Assembly: GCF_003024685.1 (NCBI RefSeq)
Contig: NZ_PYLQ01000009.1
Location: 1-64,000 of the forward strand
Length of the DNA stretch: 64,000 nt
Source of the DNA: Faecalibacillus intestinalis
GTDB lineage: Bacteria > Bacillota_I > Bacilli_A > Erysipelotrichales > Coprobacillaceae
Reading direction: 5' to 3'
The notes below the pieces were generated by a model. That model was not told where the DNA came from. It made no database searches and saw only the letters and a program-made list of their open reading frames with translations. Position 1 is the stretch's first letter; the number at the start of each line of letters is the position of its first letter. The position numbers were made by a program, and so were the translations under genes. Positions 1-8,047 of this stretch are shown here, in pieces.

Positions 1-200
1 TTATCATTAACAGGTACAGATACAAGAGATCTTTTCTTATTGCCTTTACTAATGAAATGAGTGCTGCCACATGTAGGACATGAAAATCTAGATGGCTTGA
101 ATCTAATATCGATTTCATAATTAGATTCTTTATGATCTACAGTAAATGTTTCAACAACATCATCCTTGATATCAAATAGTTTTAATAATTCGTTGTTCAT
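1..200 (-). CDS. ISL3-type transposase, N-terminal part (cut by window edge)
   Basis: Reading the minus strand from the ATG at 200 gives 66 codons that run off the left edge of the window. The protein begins MNNELLKLFDIKDD and has a CPTCGS zinc-finger motif near residue 41 followed by a basic stretch (KGNKKR). This is the layout of the zinc-binding N-terminus of ISL3-family transposases, which carry the DDE catalytic domain further on. That domain is not visible here, so the family call rests on the N-terminus only. The gene points away from the pilus cluster, so an insertion sequence probably lies immediately left of it. I could not identify the IS terminal repeat. Confidence 0.65.
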   Translation of the reverse strand, partial: MNNELLKLFDIKDDVVETFTVDHKESNYEIDIRFKPSRFSCPTCGSTHFISKGNKKRSLVSVPVND

Positions 201-239
201 AATAATAATTTAATCAGGACCAGACAGTAAAATTGTATC

Positions 240-264
240 AAAAAAGGGGATGATTCACATCCCC
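240..264 (-). terminator. intrinsic terminator upstream of the transposase gene
   Basis: GGGGATG (246-252) and CATCCCC (258-264) form a 7-bp stem with a 5-nt loop. On the minus strand the stem is followed by six T residues (plus-strand A 240-245). It would stop transcription entering the transposase gene from the right. Shielding a transposase from outside readthrough is common for IS elements, so this may be part of the element. Confidence 0.6.
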
Positions 265-378
265 GCGAGAATTTAGAGGGTACTCCGCCTAATAATTTAA
301 AGTGAACCTCTAAGCACCGGATAATTTAATATACCCAAAAAAGTAGTGGTATTTCTATATGTATTCGAGGTGATTTAA

Positions 379-834
379 ATGATTAAAAGATTTAATAAAA
401 AAGGATTTACATTAGTAGAAATTATTGTTGTATTAGTTATTCTTGCAATACTTGCAGCAATTGCTGTTCCTTCTGTTTTAGGATATGTCGAAGAAGCTAA
501 AAAAGAAAAATATATTGCAGAAGCTAAAGCTATTTACACTGTTATTCAGGTAGAAGAAGCTAGATTAGAAAATGAAATAGATTACACAGATAAAGGTGAT
601 TCATACCATAATATGGAAGATATCTATAAGAAACTACGTAATAATACAGCTGATAATCCAGATGGTGAAAATATTATTTCTAATAAAGTAGGTATTAAAA
701 GTATGGACTGGATATATTCTAATGAATCTAAAGATGGTTATGTTTATCTTTTACATTGGACAAGTGATGATGGTAAAAAAATACAAGCAGAACTTTATAA
801 GAATAAACAAGTTAAGATTACATCAATTAAATAA
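379..834 (+). CDS. pilA: type IV pilin (prepilin 1)
   Basis: A 151-aa prepilin with the class III signal KKG|FTLVE: cleavage after Gly, Glu at mature position 5, then a roughly 20-residue hydrophobic helix (IIVVLVILAILAAIAVPSV). The globular part is short and ends in a TSDDGK-containing strand that recurs in the next pilin. The start ATG has GAGGTGA at 368-374. It would be cleaved and N-methylated by the peptidase at 1877 and polymerised by PilB/PilC. It is set apart from the rest of the cluster by its own terminator, so it may be made in different amounts from the following pilins. Which of the three pilins is the major subunit cannot be told from sequence. Confidence 0.9.
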   Translation: MIKRFNKKGFTLVEIIVVLVILAILAAIAVPSVLGYVEEAKKEKYIAEAKAIYTVIQVEEARLENEIDYTDKGDSYHNMEDIYKKLRNNTADNPDGENIISNKVGIKSMDWIYSNESKDGYVYLLHWTSDDGKKIQAELYKNKQVKITSIK

Positions 835-870
835 TTTAAATTATTATAATTTTATTCTAAGAAGTTTATG

Positions 871-897
871 ACCATTCCTTATAAGAATGGTTTTTTT
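871..897 (+). terminator. intrinsic terminator after the first pilin gene
   Basis: ACCATTC (871-877) pairs with GAATGGT (885-891) and is followed by a run of T. It separates the first pilin from the rest of the pilus operon. Confidence 0.8.
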
Positions 898-928
898 ATG
901 TAATAATTAAGAGAAAAATGTTGGATTA

Positions 929-957
929 TTAGAAATTTTATATATATGTGTTATAAT
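929..957 (+). promoter_or_regulatory. promoter of the main pilus operon (extended -10)
   Basis: TATAAT at 952-957 is preceded by TG at 949-950 with one base between, which makes a perfect extended -10 element. A weak -35 (TTAGAA, 929-934) lies 17 bp upstream. The position, directly after the terminator and 25 bp before the second pilin start, makes this the likely start of the long pilus transcript. Confidence 0.65.
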
Positions 958-982
958 ATAGCCAAAAAAGGGGAATGGGCAT

Positions 983-1408
983 ATGAAGGAAAGATTGAAG
1001 AATAACAAGGGTTTTACGTTGGTAGAAATTATTGTTGTGTTAGTGATTTTAGCTATTTTAGCTGCTATTGCTGTACCTGCTGTTCTTGGATATGTAGATG
1101 AATCTAAAAAGACACGCTATATTGAAGAAGCTCATTCTATTTATACAGTTATTCAAACAGAGGAAGCAAGGTATAAAGCTTTAGGCAATGAATTAAATGA
1201 TGATACTTATAATAATAATACTGAGTATAAAAAAGAATTAACAGAAACAATAACCAAAAAAACTGCTATTCAAAAAGTGACGTTTGGTACTTGTAGTCAT
1301 ATTGGAAAAGATAATGCAGAGTACTATGTTAATTTTACAAGTGATGATGGAAAGAATGTTTATTCTGTAATTAAAAGAAATAAAGATATAACAGTAAGTG
1401 TTAATTAG
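983..1408 (+). CDS. type IV pilin (prepilin 2)
   Basis: A 141-aa prepilin with signal NNKG|FTLVE and a mature N-terminal helix almost identical to that of the pilins on either side. The globular domain is different but keeps the C-terminal FTSDDGK motif and two Cys are absent or single, so a disulfide-bonded D-region is not evident. An AAGGGG ribosome site precedes the ATG. It is the first gene after the extended -10 promoter at 952 and ends ten bases before the start of the next pilin, so the two are co-transcribed. It may be a major pilin or an accessory one. Confidence 0.88.
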   Translation: MKERLKNNKGFTLVEIIVVLVILAILAAIAVPAVLGYVDESKKTRYIEEAHSIYTVIQTEEARYKALGNELNDDTYNNNTEYKKELTETITKKTAIQKVTFGTCSHIGKDNAEYYVNFTSDDGKNVYSVIKRNKDITVSVN

Positions 1409-1418
1409 GGTGAGGAAG

Positions 1419-1865
1419 ATGAAAAATAAGAAAGGTTTTACGTTGGTAGAGATTATTGTTGTATTAGTAATCTTAGCTATTTTAGCTGCGATTTCTGTAC
1501 CTTCTGTAATTGGTTATGTAAATGAAGCTAAAGAGTCTCGCTATATTCAAGAAGCGCATTCTATTTATACGGTTGTTGAAACAGAAGTGGCTAAGTATAA
1601 GGCAACAGATAATCCTAGTGAAGTTGATATAGATAATTATATTAAAGATATATTGAGTGGTAATACAATTGCTACTGCAGATAATAATCAATTAAAAGGC
1701 ATTATTGCGAAAAAGACAGAGTTAGATGATGTTGATGTAGAAAGAAATGGTAATACTTATACAATGTATTGGATTAGTGATGATGATCATCATATTGAAG
1801 CTACACTCACAAAGAATAAGGATGTAAAGATTGTAAGTACTGATAGTAATCATAATTTTGATTAG
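1419..1865 (+). CDS. type IV pilin (prepilin 3)
   Basis: A prepilin of 148 aa beginning MKNKKG|FTLVE. An upstream in-frame start exists at 1398, but the ATG at 1419 has GGGTGAGGA at 1408-1416 and places the signal peptide at normal length, so I chose it. The first 30 mature residues match the two pilins before it with few changes (ISVPSV for IAVPSV). The C-terminus has ISDDDHHIEA where the others have TSDDGK. The stop is followed within 12 bases by the prepilin peptidase gene. Confidence 0.88.
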   Translation: MKNKKGFTLVEIIVVLVILAILAAISVPSVIGYVNEAKESRYIQEAHSIYTVVETEVAKYKATDNPSEVDIDNYIKDILSGNTIATADNNQLKGIIAKKTELDDVDVERNGNTYTMYWISDDDHHIEATLTKNKDVKIVSTDSNHNFD

Positions 1866-1876
1866 ATGAGGTTTTT

Positions 1877-2638
1877 ATGGATTCAATTATTATTTTAATT
1901 TATGTATATATGTTTTTAATAGGAATGTGTGTAGCAAGTTTTATGAATGTTGTGATTGATCGTGTTCCTAGAAATGAGAGTTTTGTAAAGGGAAGGAGTC
2001 ATTGTGATCATTGTGGTGAGACTTTAAAATGGTATGATTTGATTCCTATTGTAAGTTATATTTTTTTAAGGGGTAAGTGTCGTTATTGTCATACTTCGAT
2101 TCCTATTAGAGGTTTTTTGATTGAAATTTTTGGTGGATTGATTGGTATGTTTTGTTTTTATCGTTTTGGTTTTAGTATTGAAACGATTTTAATGTTTGTG
2201 ATTGCGATGATTTTACTTGCGATTACAATGATTGATTTTGATACAATGATTATTCCTGATGGTTTAAATATAGCCATGTTCATTGTTTCTATTGTTTTAA
2301 TGTATGTAAGACATATGTCTTTGTTAGAAAGTATTATGGGTATGTTTTGTATTTCTGTACCAATGATTTTATTAAATGTTTTAATTGCTGAATCTTTTGG
2401 TGGTGGAGATATTAAATTAATGTTTGTCTCAGGAATAGCTTTAGGATGGAAGTATAGTTTACTTGCTGCTTTTATTGGTATTTTATTTGCAGGAAGTTAT
2501 AGTATTTATTTATTGGTAAGTAAAAAGATTGATAAAAAAGGACATATTGCTTTTGGTCCTTATTTATCAATTGGTATTTTTATTGCTTTATCTTATGGTA
2601 GTGAAATTATAAGTTGGTATTTAAATTTAATGATGTAA
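1877..2638 (+). CDS. pilD: prepilin peptidase PilD (type IV leader peptidase)
   Basis: A 253-aa polytopic membrane protein that cleaves and N-methylates prepilins. The N-terminal cytoplasmic segment has the two zinc-binding pairs CDHC and CRYC (about residues 43-78), as in bifunctional PilD/ComC enzymes. Two catalytic aspartates are visible in the expected contexts: IDFDTMIIPD (about residues 117-126) and GGGDIKL (about residue 177). About seven hydrophobic segments follow. It lies directly between its likely substrates, the pilins, and the assembly genes. Confidence 0.93.
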   Translation: MDSIIILIYVYMFLIGMCVASFMNVVIDRVPRNESFVKGRSHCDHCGETLKWYDLIPIVSYIFLRGKCRYCHTSIPIRGFLIEIFGGLIGMFCFYRFGFSIETILMFVIAMILLAITMIDFDTMIIPDGLNIAMFIVSIVLMYVRHMSLLESIMGMFCISVPMILLNVLIAESFGGGDIKLMFVSGIALGWKYSLLAAFIGILFAGSYSIYLLVSKKIDKKGHIAFGPYLSIGIFIALSYGSEIISWYLNLMM

Positions 2639-2650
2639 AGAGGTGATAGA

Positions 2651-3844
2651 ATGGCTACATTTAAATATATTTCGAAAGATATGTCAGCTAAAACAATAAG
2701 AGGAACGTTAGAAGCTGATGATCGAAATGATTTAGTGAGAAAGCTTAAAGAACAAAATTTGTTTTTAGTAAGTTGCCAAGATGTCACTAAAAAGACTGTT
2801 AATCAGTATAAAATGAAATTAAATGAATTATCAGCTTATTCTAGAGAAATAGGAACAATGCTTGCTTCTGGTTTATCTTTGATTCGTATTTTTTCTATTA
2901 TGGTTCGAAGAGAAGATAATAAAAAAATAAAAAAAATTTATGAAAATATTTATGTAAAGTTACAACAAGGATATACTTTATCCGCTGCTATGGAAGCTCA
3001 AGGTGTTGCTTTTCCTAATTTAATGATTCAAATGTATCGTTCAGGTGAAGCAAGTGGGGATATGGATAAAACGGCTTTAACGATGTCTGATCAGTATTCT
3101 AAGGATCATCGTATTAAAGGTAAAACTAAATCAGCAATGATGTATCCTATTATTTTAATTATAGTTACAATTGCTGTTTTGTTGATTGTTTATTTAGCGG
3201 TGTTACCTTCTTTCTTTGATATTTTTCAAAATGTTGAGTTACCATTGATTACTAAAATCAATATTAGTATTTCTAAGTTTTTACAAGATTATTGGTATTT
3301 TGTCTTATTGATTGCTGCAGGTTTGGTTGTCACTTTTATTGCTTTACTTAGAGTAGAAAAGGTACGTTTTCAAGTAGATAAATTAAAAATAAAAATTCCT
3401 AAGTTTGGTAAATTGTTGATGACAATTTATACGAGCAGATTTGCAAGAACTTTATGTTCTTTATATACAAGTGGGATGTCTATTGTTAATGCTTTAAATA
3501 TTGCTAAAACAACGATTGGTAATGTTTATATTGAATCACAGTTTGACGGAGCTATTAAGAAATTAAGAAACGGGGAAAGTTTATCTCAAGCAATCAAGGA
3601 CATTGATGGTTTTGATATTAAATTAACAAGTAGTATTTTTGTAGGAGAAGAAAGTGGGCGTTTGGAATCAATGCTTACTACTCTTGCAGATGATTTTGAT
3701 TTTGAAGCAGAACAAGCATCAGAGAGAATGATTACCCTTATTCAACCATTAATGATTATCTTTTTAGCGGTTGTGATTTGTTTAATTATTATATCTGTAT
3801 TATTACCAATTTATACATTGTATAACAATGTAGGAAATATGTAG
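2651..3844 (+). CDS. pilC: pilus platform protein PilC (GspF family)
   Basis: A 397-aa inner-membrane platform protein. It has two repeated T2SSF cytoplasmic domains of about 120 residues, each followed by a hydrophobic segment (about residues 165-190 and 215-235 after the first). The last helix is near the C-terminus (MIIFLAVVICLIIISVLLPIY). Family hallmarks such as SGEASG and GEESGRLE are present in the two halves. The protein couples the ATPases PilB and PilT to pilin insertion and removal. A GAGGTGATAG ribosome site precedes the ATG and the gene is tightly packed in the operon. Confidence 0.93.
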   Translation: MATFKYISKDMSAKTIRGTLEADDRNDLVRKLKEQNLFLVSCQDVTKKTVNQYKMKLNELSAYSREIGTMLASGLSLIRIFSIMVRREDNKKIKKIYENIYVKLQQGYTLSAAMEAQGVAFPNLMIQMYRSGEASGDMDKTALTMSDQYSKDHRIKGKTKSAMMYPIILIIVTIAVLLIVYLAVLPSFFDIFQNVELPLITKINISISKFLQDYWYFVLLIAAGLVVTFIALLRVEKVRFQVDKLKIKIPKFGKLLMTIYTSRFARTLCSLYTSGMSIVNALNIAKTTIGNVYIESQFDGAIKKLRNGESLSQAIKDIDGFDIKLTSSIFVGEESGRLESMLTTLADDFDFEAEQASERMITLIQPLMIIFLAVVICLIIISVLLPIYTLYNNVGNM

Positions 3845-3852
3845 GAGGAATT

Positions 3853-4737
3853 ATGAGTTATATTGTATTTTTATCAACAAAAGGATTACAAATGGTTCAA
3901 GGAAATCTTTCAAAAAATAATATTCATATTTCTTCTTGCAAAGAATTTGAATTTGTTGAAGGAACAATGCTTGATGGGAATATTCTTGATGATCAACCTG
4001 TTAGAGATGTTTTACTTGATTTAAAAAAAGAAAATGTTGATAGTGTGAGACTTGTTGTCGATAGTGGACAAATTTTAGTGAAGTGTGCTGTTTTACCAAA
4101 AGTTTCTCATAAACAAATTCTTCAATTTGTAAAGGATGAATTTATTGACGTTGAAAGTCAATATACGGATTTATTATATGATTATGCAATCATAAAAGAT
4201 AAAGTTGAAGGTAAAGAAGGTCAACTCGTTTTATGTGCGGCAATGGAAAGAGAGTTTTTAAAGCCGTATATTGATTTGTTTGATGAAATGGGAATTTCAT
4301 TAGAATCAATTGATATTATGACAAATTCAATTATTAAATTAACAGAATCTATTCCTAAATTAACAAATCTATCTTATGTTTTAACAGTAATCAATGGACA
4401 AGATGTTATTCATTATTTATTTATTAATGGACAATATGAAATAGCTAATAGAATACGTATTTTCTCTGATCGTGGAACAGTTGCTTTTATTACTGAATTG
4501 TCCAATTCACTTACTAAATTAATGCAGTTTACTAAAGGTACTTATAAAGATGCCCAGTTAGAAAAAATCTATTTTGCGGGGCTAGAAACTTATGAAGAAG
4601 ATATGTTGATGTCAACTATTTCTTCTAATTTGAGTATTGAGACATCTCGTTTTAAACCAACAAACCATACTTGTAGTAAAGATAATAATTTTCCTATTCA
4701 TAAATATTTATTTGTAGGAAGTTTATGGAGGAGATAA
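3853..4737 (+). CDS. pilM: PilM-like actin-fold pilus assembly protein
   Basis: A 294-aa soluble protein with no signal peptide. It matches PilM/ComA-type actin-fold proteins by its position before PilN and PilO and by its start (SYIVFLSTKGLQMVQGNL), which resembles an ATPase phosphate-1 strand. The central segment SIDIMTNSIIKLTE and the later strand-rich region fit the second subdomain. PilM binds the short cytoplasmic N-terminus of PilN. The sequence is divergent and the call leans on synteny. The ribosome site TAGGAGGA is strong. Confidence 0.75.
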   Translation: MSYIVFLSTKGLQMVQGNLSKNNIHISSCKEFEFVEGTMLDGNILDDQPVRDVLLDLKKENVDSVRLVVDSGQILVKCAVLPKVSHKQILQFVKDEFIDVESQYTDLLYDYAIIKDKVEGKEGQLVLCAAMEREFLKPYIDLFDEMGISLESIDIMTNSIIKLTESIPKLTNLSYVLTVINGQDVIHYLFINGQYEIANRIRIFSDRGTVAFITELSNSLTKLMQFTKGTYKDAQLEKIYFAGLETYEEDMLMSTISSNLSIETSRFKPTNHTCSKDNNFPIHKYLFVGSLWRR

Positions 4738-4738
4738 G

Positions 4739-5404
4739 ATGGCAAGAAACAGTAACAAAGATATTGATTTTTTATCTGTCTATAAAACAAAGAAAAAAAT
4801 AAATATAAATTCTAAAACACTCTTGCTTATAGCATTACCTGTTTTACTCATTCTTATTTTTGCGACAAGTACACTTTATTTAACAATCACTAATAGAAAC
4901 TTGCAAAAGGATGTTGATACATTGCAAACACAAATAGAAGAGGCTCTTGCTGCAACAGCATCTAATACAAATTCTGATCAACAAAAAGAATTAAGTAAGC
5001 TCAATGAACAACTTACAAACTTACAAACAATTACACAAACATTATCAAAATACCCTCAAATTGATAAAGGTATTTTAGAAACAATTGATAAATCATGTAA
5101 GAACTTAACAATTGATTCAATATCATTTAATCAAGAAACAGGAGCTATATCACTTACTGTAACAGCTTCTAAAGTTAATGGTTGTGAAGAAACAGTAAGA
5201 ACACTTAGAGAATCAGGTACTTTTAAAACAGTTGATTACAATGGGTATACTCAAGATGGTGGTGTTAGTGAAACAACGGAAACCGTAACAGATCCTATAA
5301 CAGGTGCGACAACAACACAAACAGTAACGAATACGACACCAATTACTTATAAATCATCGATTACATGTACATTAGAAGGAGGTACGACAAGTGGACAAGA
5401 TTAA
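4739..5404 (+). CDS. pilN: PilN-like pilus assembly protein
   Basis: A 221-aa bitopic protein with a short cytoplasmic N-terminus (about 25 residues) carrying DIDFLSVY, a membrane helix at about residues 27-48, a coiled-coil stretch (NLQKDVDTLQTQIEEAL) and a small external domain. This is the PilN layout, and the N-terminal motif would be the PilM contact. It starts two bases after the pilM stop, with its ribosome site inside pilM. Its 3' end overlaps pilO by 14 bases. Confidence 0.78.
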   Translation: MARNSNKDIDFLSVYKTKKKININSKTLLLIALPVLLILIFATSTLYLTITNRNLQKDVDTLQTQIEEALAATASNTNSDQQKELSKLNEQLTNLQTITQTLSKYPQIDKGILETIDKSCKNLTIDSISFNQETGAISLTVTASKVNGCEETVRTLRESGTFKTVDYNGYTQDGGVSETTETVTDPITGATTTQTVTNTTPITYKSSITCTLEGGTTSGQD

Positions 5405-6023
5405 AGATTCATTTAAAAAACTTTCTTCTAGAGAAAAGACATTGATTTATATATTAGTGATTTTATTGATTGTTTGTTTTGGATGGTTGATTTTATTACA
5501 ACCACAATTAACATCACATACATCATTAAAGTCTTCAAAAGATAGTTTAGAATTACAACTTACTGAATTAAAAGTAACAAGTTCATCTTCTTCAACAGAA
5601 GATATCAAAACACAAATTATGAATATTAATCAAGAAATTAAAGCTTTAAATGATCAATTTTACAATCTTATGTCAAAAGAAGATATTGATCAATTGATTA
5701 CAAATCTAACAATAGAACATAAAATCAGTCCTACTAATTTAACAATGTCTGAAATAACACAAACAGATTTATCAAGTAAAAAGAGTGATGATAATTCATC
5801 TGATAACGCAAATGATAATACAGATGAATCTAAATCATCCAATGCTTTAGTTTATTCATGTGTTGTTACACAAACATGTAAAGGAACAAAAGCTAATTTA
5901 CTCAATTTAATTGAAGATGTTAAAAATATGAGTGGTTTACATATTAATTCTGTTGCTTATGAAAATTCAACAGGTAACTTGGATTTAACAATTACATATA
6001 CAGTTTATATGGTAGAAAAATAG
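5391..6023 (+). CDS. pilO: PilO-like pilus assembly protein
   Basis: A 210-aa bitopic protein with one membrane helix (about residues 17-36), a coiled coil and a C-terminal domain, as in PilO, which pairs with PilN. It starts with GTG at 5391, preceded by AGAAGGAGGT at 5374-5382, and overlaps pilN. A low-complexity Ser/Asp/Asn linker (about residues 125-150) splits the external part. Synteny M-N-O supports the call more than residue-level similarity does. Confidence 0.75.
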   Translation: MDKIKDSFKKLSSREKTLIYILVILLIVCFGWLILLQPQLTSHTSLKSSKDSLELQLTELKVTSSSSSTEDIKTQIMNINQEIKALNDQFYNLMSKEDIDQLITNLTIEHKISPTNLTMSEITQTDLSSKKSDDNSSDNANDNTDESKSSNALVYSCVVTQTCKGTKANLLNLIEDVKNMSGLHINSVAYENSTGNLDLTITYTVYMVEK

Positions 6024-6040
6024 TAAAAGAGGTGCAAACA

Positions 6041-7093
6041 ATGAAAAATAAAAAGGGATCAACAATTGTATGGGCAATTACATTGATTATGGTTCTTGTA
6101 GTCATTGTAGGTGCCTCTTTGTCTTTTGCATATATGTCTTATAATCAATCTATTAAAAATAGAAATAAGACACAAGTTGAATTGATTGCTAATTCGGCAA
6201 TTAAATCTCTAGCTGGTGCTATTGAAAATGATGAAAATAGTTCGCAGCTAATTCCAGATACAGGTAAACAAATTAATGTATCAAAGATGGAATGTTCTGT
6301 TCCTTATGGAACAATTTCAAATATTAAAATTAATCGAAAAAAAGAAAATTTAATTATTGCATCACTAAAAGCTAATTACCATGATGAAGATTATACAATT
6401 TATGCTTATTTAACGCAGTCTGATAATCAATGGAAATGTGTTCAATATGATACAAATGGAAATCGAGATATTTCTACTGATAGTAGCTCAAATGGAAATG
6501 ATTCAGGAAATAATGGTAGTACAGATAATGATAATGACAATAATATTGGTTTGCCAGAAGGAAGTAATATAGCAGATACACTTGATAAAAGACTTACGGT
6601 TATGTTGAATCAATACTATGGAGATTTTAAAAATATTTATACATTTATTGATTGGTATAAAGATCAATGTAAGTATATGAATAAAACTACGGATGCTAAT
6701 TATAATTGCGATTGGTGGTTTAATAATAGTGAGGGCTCTGATTATCATATTAAACAAGCATATTTAACATGTATGACACAAAATAATCAGTTTGATAAGT
6801 TGGAAGATGATATTTATAAAAAAATAAAAGATCAAAATATTATTTTTAATGATAACAAATATTGGTATCCAGATTTATATGTTAATTTTCATGTATTTCC
6901 AAATAGTAATGGAAAGTATTTTATCTATGCATCTCCTTCAAGTGGTGCAAGTAATGGAGGAGTTTATCTTATTTATTATGATCAATCTTGGTATGTTACT
7001 AAAAATAAATCATTTAGAGAAAGTGATTTTTTAAATGTAGACAGTATAAAAAATGCTGTAAGCAATACAGATCAATGGTTAAAAATTGAGTAG
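6041..7093 (+). CDS. PilX-like minor pilin / pilus accessory protein
   Basis: About 350 aa. The ATG at 6041 is chosen over an upstream GTG because AAGAGGTG (6027-6034) sits at correct spacing. The N-terminus MKNKKG|STIVWAITLI resembles a prepilin signal but has Trp rather than Glu at mature position 5, as in PilX-type or GspK-like subunits. After the membrane helix comes a conserved-looking segment (NKTQVELIANSAIKSLAGAI). An Asn/Asp/Ser/Gly linker (about residues 150-175) leads to a C-terminal domain rich in Tyr and Trp with several Cys. It probably helps initiate or cap the pilus. The C-terminal domain is not recognised. Confidence 0.65.
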   Translation: MKNKKGSTIVWAITLIMVLVVIVGASLSFAYMSYNQSIKNRNKTQVELIANSAIKSLAGAIENDENSSQLIPDTGKQINVSKMECSVPYGTISNIKINRKKENLIIASLKANYHDEDYTIYAYLTQSDNQWKCVQYDTNGNRDISTDSSSNGNDSGNNGSTDNDNDNNIGLPEGSNIADTLDKRLTVMLNQYYGDFKNIYTFIDWYKDQCKYMNKTTDANYNCDWWFNNSEGSDYHIKQAYLTCMTQNNQFDKLEDDIYKKIKDQNIIFNDNKYWYPDLYVNFHVFPNSNGKYFIYASPSSGASNGGVYLIYYDQSWYVTKNKSFRESDFLNVDSIKNAVSNTDQWLKIE

Positions 7094-7104
7094 GAGGGAT
7101 GAAT

Positions 7105-8030
7105 ATGAAAAATACAAAAGGTATGACACTTATTGAAGTAATCATCTCTCTATTAATTATTAGTACAGCATCTTTAATTATTGTGGTTGGTTTTGTTACT
7201 GCACTTAATCTTTTTACAGATTCTAATCATTATAAAGATGTAACAAATAAACAACAAAAAGCTTTAGTTGATGAAGAAAATAAAGATACAGATATTGATG
7301 TGGATGATACTTTAGCTAATTATTCTATTACTGTTAATGAGAGTGGTAATCCAATTATCGTCAATGGTACTTATAAAAAGGCGACAAGTAAAACATATAA
7401 GGATGTTAATCTTTCAAATTTTATTCCATCTATCCAAATTAGTGAAACTGTAAAAGGAAGAAATATTTATAAAAATTATTGCAAAATGATGCAAGAATTT
7501 TCGAATTATTTAAAAGAGCAAGGAGTCACGTCGGATGATAAATTATTTGAAGGAAAGACTAAAGAATATATAAAAGAGTGGATGATGCAAAAAACAGGTG
7601 AAAACAAATCAGATTTTATTACAAATTTACCTAAATTATATGCAAGTATATACTCTGATATAGAACTAGATTCATTATTAGAGGTTATTGGAACTTATAA
7701 CAAAGATTTTGATAAGGAAAAGTATAAATATATTACACCATGTATGTATATATCAGATAGTACTAGAGAAAATTTAACTTATAAAGATTTTTTGAAGATG
7801 GTGGCTATAAAAAGTATGTATACATTTTAGTTGGTGATAAGGCAAAAAAAGGAGATCGTCCAACAGATATATGGGCATTGCTTGATAATACAACTGTTGA
7901 AGATGATCAAGATACTTGGTTAATTCCAAAAAGTGAAATAAGTACAAAAATACTTGAAAATAAAACATATTCAGAGTTTTATAAAATAATAAGTGATAAT
8001 GAATGGATTTATTATACAACATCAAAATAG
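7105..8030 (+). CDS. minor pilin (PilV/GspI-like), interrupted by a -1 frameshift
   Basis: The N-terminus KNTKG|MTLIEVIISLLII is a prepilin signal with Glu at position 5. The ATG at 7105 is preferred to the one at 7099 because GGAGGG abuts 7099 directly. The first frame stops at 7828-7830. Reading -1 from the T run at 7788-7793 continues with EDGGYKKYVYILVGDKAKK and ends at 8028-8030, just before the next ribosome site, giving about 308 aa in all. The run reads T TTT TTG in the zero frame, a canonical slippery heptamer. It could be programmed frameshifting, phase variation, a real mutation or a sequencing error. Confidence 0.7.
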
Positions 8031-8047
8031 AAAAGAGGGTGACTAAG

